Shown: positions 25,405-34,476 of the stretch, in pieces
Layout: every line of letters starts with the position of its first letter
Position numbering within the stretch: position 1 is the stretch's first letter
Assembly: GCF_004745865.1 (NCBI RefSeq)
Contig: NZ_SRKZ01000001.1
Location: 930,001 to 994,000 of the forward strand
From: Hymenobacter wooponensis
GTDB taxonomy: Bacteria; Bacteroidota; Bacteroidia; Cytophagales; Hymenobacteraceae
DNA length: 64,000 nucleotides
Reading direction: 5' to 3'
Program-made: the position numbers and the translations under genes
The notes under the pieces: generated by a model
What the model saw: only the letters and a program-made list of their open reading frames with translations
What the model was told of the DNA's origin: nothing
The model's database searches: none

Positions 25405-27507
25405 TTACTTAAGCGGCTTAATGCTTACCGCCGCACCACCGCCGGGAGCAAGCTGCAACTTCAGTGTGGTTTTGCTATCTACTTTCTGCTTGCGGATCTG
25501 GTAGGCCTGCGGGTTCTTGTCCCAGGAGGCGCCTTTACCGTCGGCGTAGATGGTGGCTTCGTACTTGGTGCCGGGCGTTAGGAAGTCGAGCTTAACGGTT
25601 TGGGTGCGGGCGTTTTCGTCGGTGATGGAGCCCAGGTACCACTCCTCCTTGCCTTTAGCTTTGCGGGCGGTGGTAATGTAGTCGCCGGGTTCGGCTAGCA
25701 AAATGCGCGTGTCGTCCCAATCCACGGCTACATCCTTGATGAACTGGAAAGCGTCGGGGCGCTGCTCGTAGGCCTCAGGCAAGTCGGCGGCCATTTGCAC
25801 GGGGCTATACATCGTCACGTAGAGGGCGAGCTGCTTAGCAAGCGTAGTGTGTACCTGCTTGCCCTGGTTGCGCTCGGGGTTCCAGCCTTCCAGCTTGATC
25901 TGGAAGATGCCGGGCGTGTAGTCCATGGGGCCGCCCATGAGGCGGGTGAAGGGCAGAATGGTTTCGTGCTCGGGCGGGTTACCGGTGCTCCAGGCGTTGA
26001 ACTCGTTGCCGCGGGCCGCTTCCGAGGCTAGCCAGTTCGGGTAGGTTCGGTGTAGGCCAGTCGGGCGCACCGACTCGTGCATGTCCACCATGATCTGGTT
26101 TTCGCCGGTTTTCTGGGCGGTGCGGTTGTAGTGGTTCACCATCCACTGGCCATCGTGGTGCTCCCCGCGCGGGATGATCCGGCCCACGTAGCCAGTTTTC
26201 ACGGCGTCGTAGCCATACTGCTTCATGAAGCGGTAGGCAGCATCCTGCCGGCGCTCGTAGTTGGTGACCGAGGAGCTGGTTTCGTGGTGCATCATCAGCT
26301 TCACGCCCTTGCTGGCGGCGTAGGCCTGTAGCTCCGGCACGTTGAAATCGGGGTACGGCGTCACGAAGTCGAACACCTCTTCCTTCCAGTTATTGGCCCA
26401 GTCTTCCCAGCCCACGTTCCAGCCTTCTACCAACACGCTGGCTAGGCCATGCTTGGCGGCGAAGTCGATGTAGCGCTTCACGTTGGCGGTATTGGCGCCG
26501 TGGTGGCCGTTGGATTTCAGCTTGCTCCAGTAGGTGCCGGCCAGCTTGATGTTGCTGGTATCTGCGTAGTTCCAGCTGGCTTTGTTCACGTGCATCTCCC
26601 ACCACACGCCCACAAACTTCTGGGGCTTAATCCAGTCGGTGGTGGCGAAGGCAGTAGGCTCGTTCAGGTTCAAGATGAGTTTGCTGGCCAGCACTTCGGG
26701 TGCTTTGTCGCTGACCACGATGGTGCGCCAGGGCGTGTGCTCGGGCGCCTGCAGGTAGGCAGCCGCGCCAGTGGCGGAGGGCACCAGTTGGCTGCTCAGC
26801 CCAAAACTCTTGGTGTCCACGTTCAGCATCATAGCCGGGTAGTTCACCAGCGCCGCCTCGTGAATATTCACGTATAGCCCGTCGTCGGACTTGAGCATGA
26901 GTGGCGTTTGGATGCGCTGGGGGGCGGCCTTTAGCTGAATAGGCTCAATGGGCGTGGTATTTACCTCGCTCAGGCGCGTGGTGCTGTAGGCGTATTCATT
27001 AGAGTCATAGTCGCCCGGAATCCAGAAAGCTTTGTGGTTGGCGGGCAGGTTGAACTCGGTTTTCTCCTCCTGCACCACGAAGTAGGTCAGGCCGGGCTGC
27101 TGGGGAAACTCGTAGCGGAAGCCTAGGCCATCGTCGTAGAGGCGGAAGCGCACCACCAGGCGGCGGCCGTTGTTGGCAGGTTGCTGCAGCGTTACGGCCA
27201 GTTCCTTATAGCGGTTCCGAATCTGCTTCACCTCACCCCACACGGGCACCCAGGTATCGTCGTGCTGACTGGAATCGATTTTCGCAATGGTCAGGCCCTT
27301 GTCAAGTGCCGGCTGGCCCTGCAGCAACATGCCGAGGCGGCTGGGCTTCAGTACTGGCCTAGCGCCAAAGCGGAGCTGGTAGGTTGGCTCGCCGCTGGGG
27401 CTGAGTTGGAAGCTGAGGGTGAGCTTGTTGCTAGGTGAGTGAACGGTTTGCGCCTGGGCACCAACACCCAGTAAACCAGCCAACAGCAGAAAAGAAAGTT
27501 GTTTCAT
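25405..27507 (-). CDS. Glycoside hydrolase family 97, SusB-type alpha-glucosidase
   Basis: Releases glucose from the non-reducing ends of alpha-glucans, by analogy with Bacteroides SusB. The mature protein of about 680 aa has the GH97 N-domain (HSPSNKLTLSFQL), the central barrel (GVWWEMHVNKASW, VEGWNVGWEDW, MMHHETSSSV) and the motif VDMHESVRPTG, with the catalytic Glu residues in HHE and HES. This favours the inverting, calcium-type subgroup. I chose ATG 27507 because the signal peptide MKQLSFLLLAGLLGVGAQAQ begins there. A near-consensus -7 element (TATCTTTC) is at 27529-27536. It leads a two-gene unit with the GH13 gene. Confidence 0.92.
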   Translation of the reverse strand: MKQLSFLLLAGLLGVGAQAQTVHSPSNKLTLSFQLSPSGEPTYQLRFGARPVLKPSRLGMLLQGQPALDKGLTIAKIDSSQHDDTWVPVWGEVKQIRNRYKELAVTLQQPANNGRRLVVRFRLYDDGLGFRYEFPQQPGLTYFVVQEEKTEFNLPANHKAFWIPGDYDSNEYAYSTTRLSEVNTTPIEPIQLKAAPQRIQTPLMLKSDDGLYVNIHEAALVNYPAMMLNVDTKSFGLSSQLVPSATGAAAYLQAPEHTPWRTIVVSDKAPEVLASKLILNLNEPTAFATTDWIKPQKFVGVWWEMHVNKASWNYADTSNIKLAGTYWSKLKSNGHHGANTANVKRYIDFAAKHGLASVLVEGWNVGWEDWANNWKEEVFDFVTPYPDFNVPELQAYAASKGVKLMMHHETSSSVTNYERRQDAAYRFMKQYGYDAVKTGYVGRIIPRGEHHDGQWMVNHYNRTAQKTGENQIMVDMHESVRPTGLHRTYPNWLASEAARGNEFNAWSTGNPPEHETILPFTRLMGGPMDYTPGIFQIKLEGWNPERNQGKQVHTTLAKQLALYVTMYSPVQMAADLPEAYEQRPDAFQFIKDVAVDWDDTRILLAEPGDYITTARKAKGKEEWYLGSITDENARTQTVKLDFLTPGTKYEATIYADGKGASWDKNPQAYQIRKQKVDSKTTLKLQLAPGGGAAVSIKPLK

Positions 27508-27608
27508 AAACGGGGCAGGAATGAATAAGGAAAGATACGCTGCCACTTTCCACGCCTGCTAGGCCAGTGTTGCCCGCTACTAGTTTTGTATTACCCAATG
27601 CCGAGCCC

Positions 27609-28472
27609 CTATTTCGCCTTCTTATACAGCGTTTCAAACGCTTTGTATACCGCCCTGTGCAGAATAGTAGCATGCGTTTCCTCGGGCAATGGGACGTACT
27701 CTATGCGGCTCACTCTGGCGGGAGTAGCACGTAGGGTCGCAACCATAGTCTCCGTGGCTTTCTTCATTTCAGGGCCTTCGTTACCGAGGGCTACGAACAC
27801 GTTGGCGGGCGCGGCCTTGGAGGATTGCTTGAGCAACCCGGGAGCCTGCGCTACCAGCGATTCATCGTCCCACCACAAGCTGGGGCTGGCAATGATGTAC
27901 GTATTGAACAGCGTGGGCTTTTTCAGTAGCACTTCCATCGCAAACAACCCGCCCAACGACTGGCCTATGATGGTCTTTTGCCCATTGGTGCGGTAGGTTT
28001 TCTCCACGTAGGGCTGCAAATCCTGCTCAATAAAGCGCATAAAGGCCGCCGACTTACCGGTAGTTGGATAGTCCTTTAGATCCTTTGCATTGTGGGTTGG
28101 AAAGGTAAAGTCGCGCCGTCTATCCACGGTTGCAATGCCGACTACGATGGACTTCGGCAGCACATCAATCCAAGGAAAAGTCAGGTACTGCACTAGGCCT
28201 ACAATGTGAATGAAGTCTTCATCGGCAGAGCCATCCAGCAGGTAAATCACGGGGTACTTCACTTTCGGATCGGCATCATACCCCTCCGGCAGATAGATAT
28301 TGAGCACCCGCTCTTCGTTTAGCTGCACCGATTTAATACGGTCGATGTGGCCTAGCACGAAGGGCTCGCGCTTCGGCGGCTGACTTTGCGCGTGAGCTGA
28401 TGGTGCTGTGAGAAGTAGCAAGAGCAGCACGCTATAGCTCAGAGCTGATTTGCAGAGGTTGGATAAAAGCAT
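27609..28472 (-). CDS. Secreted esterase, esterase-D / Fes-like alpha/beta hydrolase
   Basis: A 287-aa secreted hydrolase (signal peptide up to PSAHAQ) of the putative-esterase family, which includes siderophore and acyl esterases. Visible features are YLPEGYDADPKVKYPVIYLLDG, the nucleophile elbow GQSLGG and a late catalytic His in EETHATILHRAVYKAF. The neighbours are GH97 (downstream) and a phosphodiesterase (upstream), all on the minus strand but with gaps near 100 bp. It could remove ester groups from sugars or siderophores; sequence does not decide. Confidence 0.8.
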   Translation of the reverse strand: MLLSNLCKSALSYSVLLLLLLTAPSAHAQSQPPKREPFVLGHIDRIKSVQLNEERVLNIYLPEGYDADPKVKYPVIYLLDGSADEDFIHIVGLVQYLTFPWIDVLPKSIVVGIATVDRRRDFTFPTHNAKDLKDYPTTGKSAAFMRFIEQDLQPYVEKTYRTNGQKTIIGQSLGGLFAMEVLLKKPTLFNTYIIASPSLWWDDESLVAQAPGLLKQSSKAAPANVFVALGNEGPEMKKATETMVATLRATPARVSRIEYVPLPEETHATILHRAVYKAFETLYKKAK

Positions 28473-28564
28473 GCGGCTAAGCTAGTGCAGAAACAATTCT
28501 GAACGTCATGTATCAACTAGTTCCCCATGATGTTCTGTTACTATCCCCTATCTCACAAACCACT

Positions 28565-29524
28565 TCAAAATTCCAACCGTCGCCCCTGCTCCGGAAAGAC
28601 CAATTTCACTTGAAGCTTATTCTCCTCAGTGAGCTGCTTGTTGATGAGGGCCTCGTTGCCGGGGGAGGGCTTGAGGTGAGTGATGACAACGGGCAGCCCG
28701 CGCAACGCGGCCGGACCGGCCAACTGGCCTAGCGCCTCTAGTTCCTGCATCAATAGGGCCGGCGTAAGGTGGCCGAACAGCTGCTTCTCCGGCTGGGAGT
28801 TGGGGTAGGAAGCTTCGATGAAAATGGCCTTTAGCTGTCGCGCTTTAAGCAGCGGCTGCACGGCCTGCCACACCGTGCGCAGGTTCTGGCTTTGCTCCAC
28901 GGCATCGGCGCCAGTATCGCCGAGATAGAGCAGATAGCTGCTGCCGCTGCGCACCAGGAAAGCCGCGCTTTGGTAGGGCTTGCCGTGGCTGAGCGCAAAC
29001 GCCTGCACCTGGAGGGGCGTGTTTTCGATCGTTGTTTCTTGTTGGGGCACCAGCTCCCGCAGCTGGTATTTCTTCAGAGCTGGCGGGTTGCCACCATCGC
29101 CGAAGTTCGGCCAGGCCCGCCAGTTGAAGTAATCGTTTTGAATAGTGGTGAGGCAACTCTGAAGGCCATATATGCTTTTCGGCGTATCATCGGGGGCATT
29201 GAGGAGCAGACCAGCCACATGATCGAGGTGAGCGTGGGAAATCAGGTAGGCCTTAATCTGATTGCGTACTACCTCCCCAGCGGGCCCTGAAAATACTTTG
29301 TTGCTGATGGCCTTTTCGACGCCGCTGTACACGGTTCCCGCATCGAGGCAAACATAGGAACTGCTAGCCGCTGGAGCTACCAGATAGGCCGAGAGGTTGC
29401 TTTCCTGTAGGCCACCTTTCACGCCCAGCGGCACGACGGTAAAGCTGGGCTGGGCGACGGCGGGTAAGGCAAGCAGCCACACCCAACACAACATGAGCAC
29501 CCTTTTAACTACTACTTGCTTCAT
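28565..29524 (-). CDS. Class II 3',5'-cyclic-nucleotide phosphodiesterase (CpdP/PDE1-like)
   Basis: A 319-aa exported metallo-hydrolase with an N-terminal signal peptide (VWLLALPAVAQ). The zinc motif SHAHLDHVAG (about 96-105) and the later HLTPALLMQELE and ITHLKPS segments match the class II phosphodiesterases (yeast PDE1, Vibrio fischeri periplasmic CpdP), which hydrolyse cAMP. The Asp of LGDTGAD completes the metal site. I infer a periplasmic enzyme acting on cyclic nucleotides, perhaps for nutrient use. Its ATG is 25 bp below the end of the DUF4261 gene on the same strand. Confidence 0.8.
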   Translation of the reverse strand: MKQVVVKRVLMLCWVWLLALPAVAQPSFTVVPLGVKGGLQESNLSAYLVAPAASSSYVCLDAGTVYSGVEKAISNKVFSGPAGEVVRNQIKAYLISHAHLDHVAGLLLNAPDDTPKSIYGLQSCLTTIQNDYFNWRAWPNFGDGGNPPALKKYQLRELVPQQETTIENTPLQVQAFALSHGKPYQSAAFLVRSGSSYLLYLGDTGADAVEQSQNLRTVWQAVQPLLKARQLKAIFIEASYPNSQPEKQLFGHLTPALLMQELEALGQLAGPAALRGLPVVITHLKPSPGNEALINKQLTEENKLQVKLVFPEQGRRLEF

Positions 29525-29549
29525 CTAGGATACTATTACCTCATCGGAA

Positions 29550-30404
29550 TTAAGCCGGCTGTATAGTAAGCACCAGCCGATCTGGCGCTACCATAGAATC
29601 CTGTCGTTCACATTTCCACTTAGAACCTTGCTGCAACCCCTGGATTGTGCTTCCATCGGTAATCACGTCTCCTTTGTTATACGTGTAGTACGCATAACTC
29701 CAAAGCAGCGACCCTACCGCTGATGGGTCCAGATCAGTAAAACGAATCTGAAAATCGGGAAGGCCTAGCAGGTGCATTCCAACGGTATCCATCACAGTCT
29801 CACCTGCTGAACCATTGCTGACATTGAACAACCGCACGTTTACTAAACTGTGCAGTGTACTCCTACCATTGGCTTCCCAAGAATCCATCAAATCGTTAGG
29901 TGCAATGAGTTTCTGTGCCCCAACTGAGTGAATAGCCTGCGGCCGTGTTGCTTTGGTTACGGCTACGAGGAACTGCATGAATAACTCAAGCCTGGATTTA
30001 TAATCCAGTTGCCGAGTCATAAAATCAGAAAGTAGTACCTCGTAGCGGCAGGCAGCAGCAGTTTCAGCAGCTTCTTCCCAATGCCAGTTTTGCTGCAGTG
30101 CTTCTTCAGGCATTTTTACACCCGCCTTGTCTTTATCAGGAAAGAATATGGTGCATTGGGCGGCCACTTCTCCATCCGTAAAAGAAACCTTCGTGTTGGG
30201 AAAGAAGAACAACATCGATCCATCTAGATCTGGACTGTCTACGCTTTGAAAGGATTTTTTAAGCTCTGTTACTATGGCCTGCTTGTCGAACACAGGCGCC
30301 TCCGCAAATAGCAACTTAGCCGTGAGCATTTGTGGAAAGTTGGCGTCTTGCGGCTCTGGCTCTGAACGCTGGCCTTTCGCTTTCAAAAAATCGAAGATTC
30401 CCAT
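29550..30404 (-). CDS. DUF4261 domain-containing protein
   Basis: A 284-aa cytoplasmic protein. After a short basic start (MGIFDFLKAKGQRSEPEP) it has strands and helices containing LLFAEAPVFDKQAIVTEL and VDSPDLDGSMLFFFPNTKVSFTDGE, and near the end LLGLPDFQIRFTDLDPSAVGSLLWSYAYY. This pattern fits DUF4261, a family of unknown role. It sits 32 bp below a GNAT acetyltransferase gene and 25 bp above the phosphodiesterase gene, all minus strand, so a three-gene operon is possible. No catalytic motif is visible. Confidence 0.7.
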   Translation of the reverse strand: MGIFDFLKAKGQRSEPEPQDANFPQMLTAKLLFAEAPVFDKQAIVTELKKSFQSVDSPDLDGSMLFFFPNTKVSFTDGEVAAQCTIFFPDKDKAGVKMPEEALQQNWHWEEAAETAAACRYEVLLSDFMTRQLDYKSRLELFMQFLVAVTKATRPQAIHSVGAQKLIAPNDLMDSWEANGRSTLHSLVNVRLFNVSNGSAGETVMDTVGMHLLGLPDFQIRFTDLDPSAVGSLLWSYAYYTYNKGDVITDGSTIQGLQQGSKWKCERQDSMVAPDRLVLTIQPA

Positions 30405-30436
30405 CTCTATTCTGTGTTAGTCGTATTTATTCGCCC

Positions 30437-30904
30437 TTAATCAGCTAGCCTCTTTTTGCCTTTCCACTCTCCTACCGTCATTTCAAATCGGGCTTCCCCG
30501 CTCTTGGTCCGGCCGGTATCCTGCCAGCCTTGGCGGCGGTAGAATTCTTCGGCGTGGGTACCGGGGGCGGTACTGAGCCAGATGGTTTCGGAGGTTTGAT
30601 CGAAATACCAGTCGAGCATCAGATCATGCAGCCGTTTGCCGATACCCTGCCCGGCAAACTCAGGGTGCACGAAAAGCGCCCAGATGCTGTGGCCTAGCAC
30701 ATCGGCAATGGCAAAGCCTACGATAGTGCCATTCACTTCGCATACCCAACCTTTGCCGCGCTGGGTAAGGTAGTTGATGTAGTCTTGTTCCGTTACCTTA
30801 TTAGGGTTAGACAATCGGTTTTCCTGCACCGAGAGCCTCACTATGCTGAGCTGCGGAATATCTGCTACCTGTGCCTCGCGGAATAGCATGAGAAGTGCGT
30901 TCAT
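30437..30904 (-). CDS. GNAT-family N-acetyltransferase
   Basis: A 155-aa acyltransferase that moves an acetyl group from acetyl-CoA to an amine. The GNAT core is clear: VGFAIADVLGHSIWALFVHPEFAGQGIGKRL carries the beta4 strand and the Q/RxxGxG CoA loop (GQGIGK, about residue 92). LSTAPGTHAEEFYRRQGW is the usual beta5-alpha4 element. Translation may start at the second ATG (MLFREAQVADIPQ). The acceptor is unknown. It is divergent from glpD and heads the unit that includes the DUF4261 gene. Confidence 0.85.
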   Translation of the reverse strand: MNALLMLFREAQVADIPQLSIVRLSVQENRLSNPNKVTEQDYINYLTQRGKGWVCEVNGTIVGFAIADVLGHSIWALFVHPEFAGQGIGKRLHDLMLDWYFDQTSETIWLSTAPGTHAEEFYRRQGWQDTGRTKSGEARFEMTVGEWKGKKRLAD

Positions 30905-31020
30905 ACGACGTTGTTGCAGCTTGCCAGCTACTGAAAACGGCTGAAATTATCTATTTCCGCGGCAATCCGTTGAGGTAGTAGAGTGACTTAGGCCATTGAG
31001 CCGGGTTTACTACCTCATCT

Positions 31021-32640
31021 ATGCAGCAAGCCCCACCCGAACTTCATTTCCAGCGCGAGCACCTTCTGCAGCAGCTTAGCACGCAACCCCTCTGGGATCT
31101 TCTCGTGATTGGCGGTGGCGCCACTGGCCTAGGCATAGCCCTCGACGGCGCTAGCCGAGGGTACACAACGCTACTGCTAGAGCAGGTAGACTACGCCAAG
31201 GGTACCAGCAGCCGCAGCACCAAGCTGGTACACGGAGGCGTCCGCTACCTCGCCCAAGGCGACGTAGGACTAGTGCGCGAGGCGTTGTATGAGCGGGGCC
31301 TGCTCCTAAAGAATGCGCCCCACCTCGTCAAGAACCAGGACTTTATCATTCCGAACTACGACTGGTGGGGTGGCCCATTCTACACCATCGGGCTTAAGAT
31401 GTACGATCTGCTGGCCGGCGAACTGAGCCTGGGAGCCTCGGTGCACCTGAGCAAGGAAGAAACTCTGCAGCGCCTAAGTAATATCAAAGCCCAAGGCCTG
31501 CGCGGCGGCGTGCTCTACCACGATGGGCAGTTTGATGATGCCCGCCTGGCTATCAACCTGGCGCAAACAGCCATTGAGCAGGGTGCAGTATTGCTTAACC
31601 ACTTCGGGGTGCACGGGCTAGTGAAAGACGCACTAGGCCAGGTTACGGGCGTAACAGCTACCGACGAAGAAACCGGTGCTACGTACGAGCTGCGAGCAAA
31701 AGCCGTGGTTAATGCCACTGGCATTTTTGTAGATGACATCCTGCAGATGGATCAGCCGGGTGCCCGCAAGCTGGTGCGGCCCAGCCAGGGCGTGCATATA
31801 GTGGTGGAGAAGTCGTTTCTGCCCGGCGACGATGCGCTGATGATTCCTAAGACCGAAGATGGTCGGGTGTTGTTTGCAGTACCGTGGCACGGCCGCGTGG
31901 TATTGGGCACCACGGATACTCCACTCAACGAACACAGCCCGGAGCCCCAAGCTCTGGAGGAAGAAATCGAGTTCATTCTGCGCACCACGGCCCAATACCT
32001 CACCCGCGCCCCCCAACGCAGCGACGCGCTCAGCATCTTCGCAGGTCTGCGGCCTCTGGCGGCACCACAAGGCGGCTCTGAGAAGACCAAGGAGATTTCG
32101 CGCAGCCACAAAATCCTCGTTTCAGAAGCTGGTCTTATTACCATCACGGGCGGTAAATGGACGACCTACCGCCGCATGGCCCAGGATACGGTAGATCGGG
32201 CTATTGCCCTCAGTAAGCTGCCCCTCGCCCCCAGCCCAACCGCCCACCTGCCCATCCACGGCGCCCAGCCCACCCCCGACCACAGCAGCCATCTCTACGT
32301 GTACGGCTCTGACCTACCAGCCCTGCAGCAACTCATAACCGAGCGCCCCGAGCTAGGCCAGAAGCTGGATAAAACCCTAGAATTCCTGCAAGCTGAAGTA
32401 GTATGGGCTGCCCGCCACGAAATGGCCCGCACCGTGGAAGACGTACTAGCCCGGCGCGTGCGCGTGCTGTTCCTAGATGCCCGCGCCGCTCTGCGTATGG
32501 CTCCAACAGTAGCCGCGTTGTTAGCCCAGGAACTCGGTAAAGACCAGCAGTGGCAACAGCAGCAAATAGATGCGTTTACCGCGGTGGCTCAACATTATAT
32601 CTTGAAAGATAAACCGGCAGGCAAGCTAGGACTGGCCTAG
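31021..32640 (+). CDS. glpD: Aerobic glycerol-3-phosphate dehydrogenase
   Basis: Oxidises sn-glycerol-3-phosphate to dihydroxyacetone phosphate with FAD and passes electrons to quinones at the inner membrane. The 539-aa protein has the FAD motif VIGGGATGLGIALD (about 29-42), the family signature GTSSRSTKLVHGGVRYL, and a C-terminal domain after the DAO fold (WAARHEMARTVEDVLARR). The start ATG 31021 gives a normal N-terminus. glpK follows on the same strand after a 237-bp gap filled by a repeat, so the two act in one pathway but may have separate transcripts. Confidence 0.95.
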   Translation: MQQAPPELHFQREHLLQQLSTQPLWDLLVIGGGATGLGIALDGASRGYTTLLLEQVDYAKGTSSRSTKLVHGGVRYLAQGDVGLVREALYERGLLLKNAPHLVKNQDFIIPNYDWWGGPFYTIGLKMYDLLAGELSLGASVHLSKEETLQRLSNIKAQGLRGGVLYHDGQFDDARLAINLAQTAIEQGAVLLNHFGVHGLVKDALGQVTGVTATDEETGATYELRAKAVVNATGIFVDDILQMDQPGARKLVRPSQGVHIVVEKSFLPGDDALMIPKTEDGRVLFAVPWHGRVVLGTTDTPLNEHSPEPQALEEEIEFILRTTAQYLTRAPQRSDALSIFAGLRPLAAPQGGSEKTKEISRSHKILVSEAGLITITGGKWTTYRRMAQDTVDRAIALSKLPLAPSPTAHLPIHGAQPTPDHSSHLYVYGSDLPALQQLITERPELGQKLDKTLEFLQAEVVWAARHEMARTVEDVLARRVRVLFLDARAALRMAPTVAALLAQELGKDQQWQQQQIDAFTAVAQHYILKDKPAGKLGLA

Positions 32641-32680
32641 CTCGATTACTCTTGAACGTCATGCTTCAGACGTGCGGACG

Positions 32681-32798
32681 ATGTAGAGACACATACTTGT
32701 GTCTCGGCGCGTGCTGATGTTGTTTAGCTAGCGTCGTTCTAGGCCAGTAGTTCCAGCGTTATCGTTCAACGACGAGACACAAGTATGTGTCTCTACAT
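32681..32798. repeat. Inverted repeat with 26-bp perfect arms between glpD and glpK
   Basis: The arms 32681-32706 and 32773-32798 (core GTAGAGACACATACTTGTG) pair perfectly around a 66-nt spacer holding a CTAGGCCAG word. Outside the arms lie further repeat-like pieces: GTCATGCTTCAGACG at 32659 and GTCTCGACAAGCTCGAGATG at 32814. It looks like a composite REP element and could shape glpD-glpK read-through. Confidence 0.8.
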
Positions 32799-32877
32799 AG
32801 TCAGTATGCGAGATGTCTCGACAAGCTCGAGATGACGGCTACTGTTAACAATTTCTCCACCTCTACCCCATTTCCTA

Positions 32878-34401
32878 ATGCCGCAATACATCCTTGCTCT
32901 CGACCAAGGTACGACCAGTTCCCGCGCTATTCTGTTCGATAAGAAAGGCCGCATCGTGGCGCAGGCGCAGAAGGAGTTCACCCAACTATTTCCCAAGCCG
33001 GGCTGGGTAGAGCACGACCCACTGGAAATCTGGTCGACGCAGGCGGGCGTGGCGGCGGAGGCGACGGTGAAGGCCGGCAAGAATGGCAAGAGCATTGCCG
33101 CCATCGGCATTACCAACCAGCGCGAGACGGTTGTAGTCTGGAATCGCAAAACCGGCAAGCCCCTCTACAACGCCATTGTGTGGCAAGACCGCCGCACTGC
33201 CGAGTATTGCGACCAGCTGCGCGCCGAAGGCCGCGAAGAACTGATCAGAAGCAAGACTGGCCTACTACTGGATGCGTACTTCTCGGCCAGTAAAGTGAAG
33301 TGGATCTTGGATAATGTGCGCGGAGCCCGCAAAAAGGCTGCGGCTGGTGAGTTGGCGTTTGGCACCGTGGATAGCTGGCTGATCTGGAACTTCACCCAAG
33401 GCGAGCTGCACGTCACGGATGTTACCAATGCCTCCCGCACCATGCTCTTCAACATTCATACGCTGCAGTGGGACGAGGGGCTGCTAGGCCTGTTCGATAT
33501 TCCGCGGAGCATGCTGCCCGAGGTGCGGCAGTCGAGCGAGGTATACGGCGAAACCAAAACCACCGTCTTCGCCTCCAAAATCCCGATTGCGGGCATTGCC
33601 GGCGACCAGCAGGCGGCCTTGTTTGGGCAGCTGTGTACGCACCCCGGCATGGTCAAAAACACTTACGGCACCGGCTGCTTCATGCTGATGAACACCGGCT
33701 CAACGCCCAAAGCCTCGCACAACAACCTCCTGACTACGGTGGCCTGGCAACGCAACGGGCAGGTAGAGTATGCCCTGGAGGGTAGCATTTTCATGGCGGG
33801 GGCCGTGGTGCAGTGGCTGCGTGATAACCTCGGCATCATTAAAACCTCAGCGGAGGTAGAACAGCTGGCTAAGCAGGTCAGCAGCACGGAAGGGGTGTAC
33901 TTCGTGCCGGCCTTTGCTGGGTTGGGAGCTCCCTACTGGGACCCCTATGCCCGAGCCACCATCTTTGGGATGAGCCGGGCCACCACGGCGGCGCACATAG
34001 CGCGGGCCGCCGTGGAGTCAATCGCCTTTCAAACCATGGACGTGCTCAATGCCATGAAAGCCGACTCTGGCCTGCCCATTGCGGAGCTGCGCGTAGACGG
34101 GGGTGCCTCGGCTAATAACCTGCTCATGCAGTTTCAGGCCGATGTGCTCAATACGAAAGTTACTCGCCCGCGCATGACCGAAACTACGGCGCTGGGCGCT
34201 GCTTACTTGGCCGGCTTAGCGGTGGGCTACTGGGAAAGTGTGGAGGGGCTGCAGGCCCTAGGCCAGTCCGACACCTCGTTTAGCCCCAAAGCCACCCAGC
34301 CTGGCGTTCAAGCCAGGATTGAGAGCTGGCACCGGGCGGTGCAGGCGTTACGGGTGTGGTCTCAAGCGCCACCCGCCACTGCTGAGCCTTCTACGCCCTA
34401 A
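32878..34401 (+). CDS. glpK: Glycerol kinase
   Basis: Phosphorylates glycerol with ATP to sn-glycerol-3-phosphate, the substrate of the upstream glpD product, in the cytoplasm. The 507-aa protein has the FGGY-family landmarks: [13 protein letters not shown] at the N-terminus, [21 protein letters not shown], the ATP-site GTGCF and [11 protein letters not shown]. These match bacterial GlpK closely. No glpF uptake gene is in the window. A 13-pair hairpin at 34413-34441 ends the unit. Confidence 0.96.
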   Translation: MPQYILALDQGTTSSRAILFDKKGRIVAQAQKEFTQLFPKPGWVEHDPLEIWSTQAGVAAEATVKAGKNGKSIAAIGITNQRETVVVWNRKTGKPLYNAIVWQDRRTAEYCDQLRAEGREELIRSKTGLLLDAYFSASKVKWILDNVRGARKKAAAGELAFGTVDSWLIWNFTQGELHVTDVTNASRTMLFNIHTLQWDEGLLGLFDIPRSMLPEVRQSSEVYGETKTTVFASKIPIAGIAGDQQAALFGQLCTHPGMVKNTYGTGCFMLMNTGSTPKASHNNLLTTVAWQRNGQVEYALEGSIFMAGAVVQWLRDNLGIIKTSAEVEQLAKQVSSTEGVYFVPAFAGLGAPYWDPYARATIFGMSRATTAAHIARAAVESIAFQTMDVLNAMKADSGLPIAELRVDGGASANNLLMQFQADVLNTKVTRPRMTETTALGAAYLAGLAVGYWESVEGLQALGQSDTSFSPKATQPGVQARIESWHRAVQALRVWSQAPPATAEPSTP

Positions 34402-34412
34402 TAAACGCAAGT

Positions 34413-34441
34413 GGGCACTGCCAATCTCATTGACAGTGCCC
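34413..34441. terminator. Hairpin between glpK and the GH16 gene
   Basis: The stem GGGCACTG-c-CAAT / ATTG-a-CAGTGCCC around a 3-nt loop lies between two convergent genes. The T-run is weak on both sides. Confidence 0.65.
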
Positions 34442-34476
34442 AGCAAATAGCTCAGAAAGACCGCCCTACGGACGCG

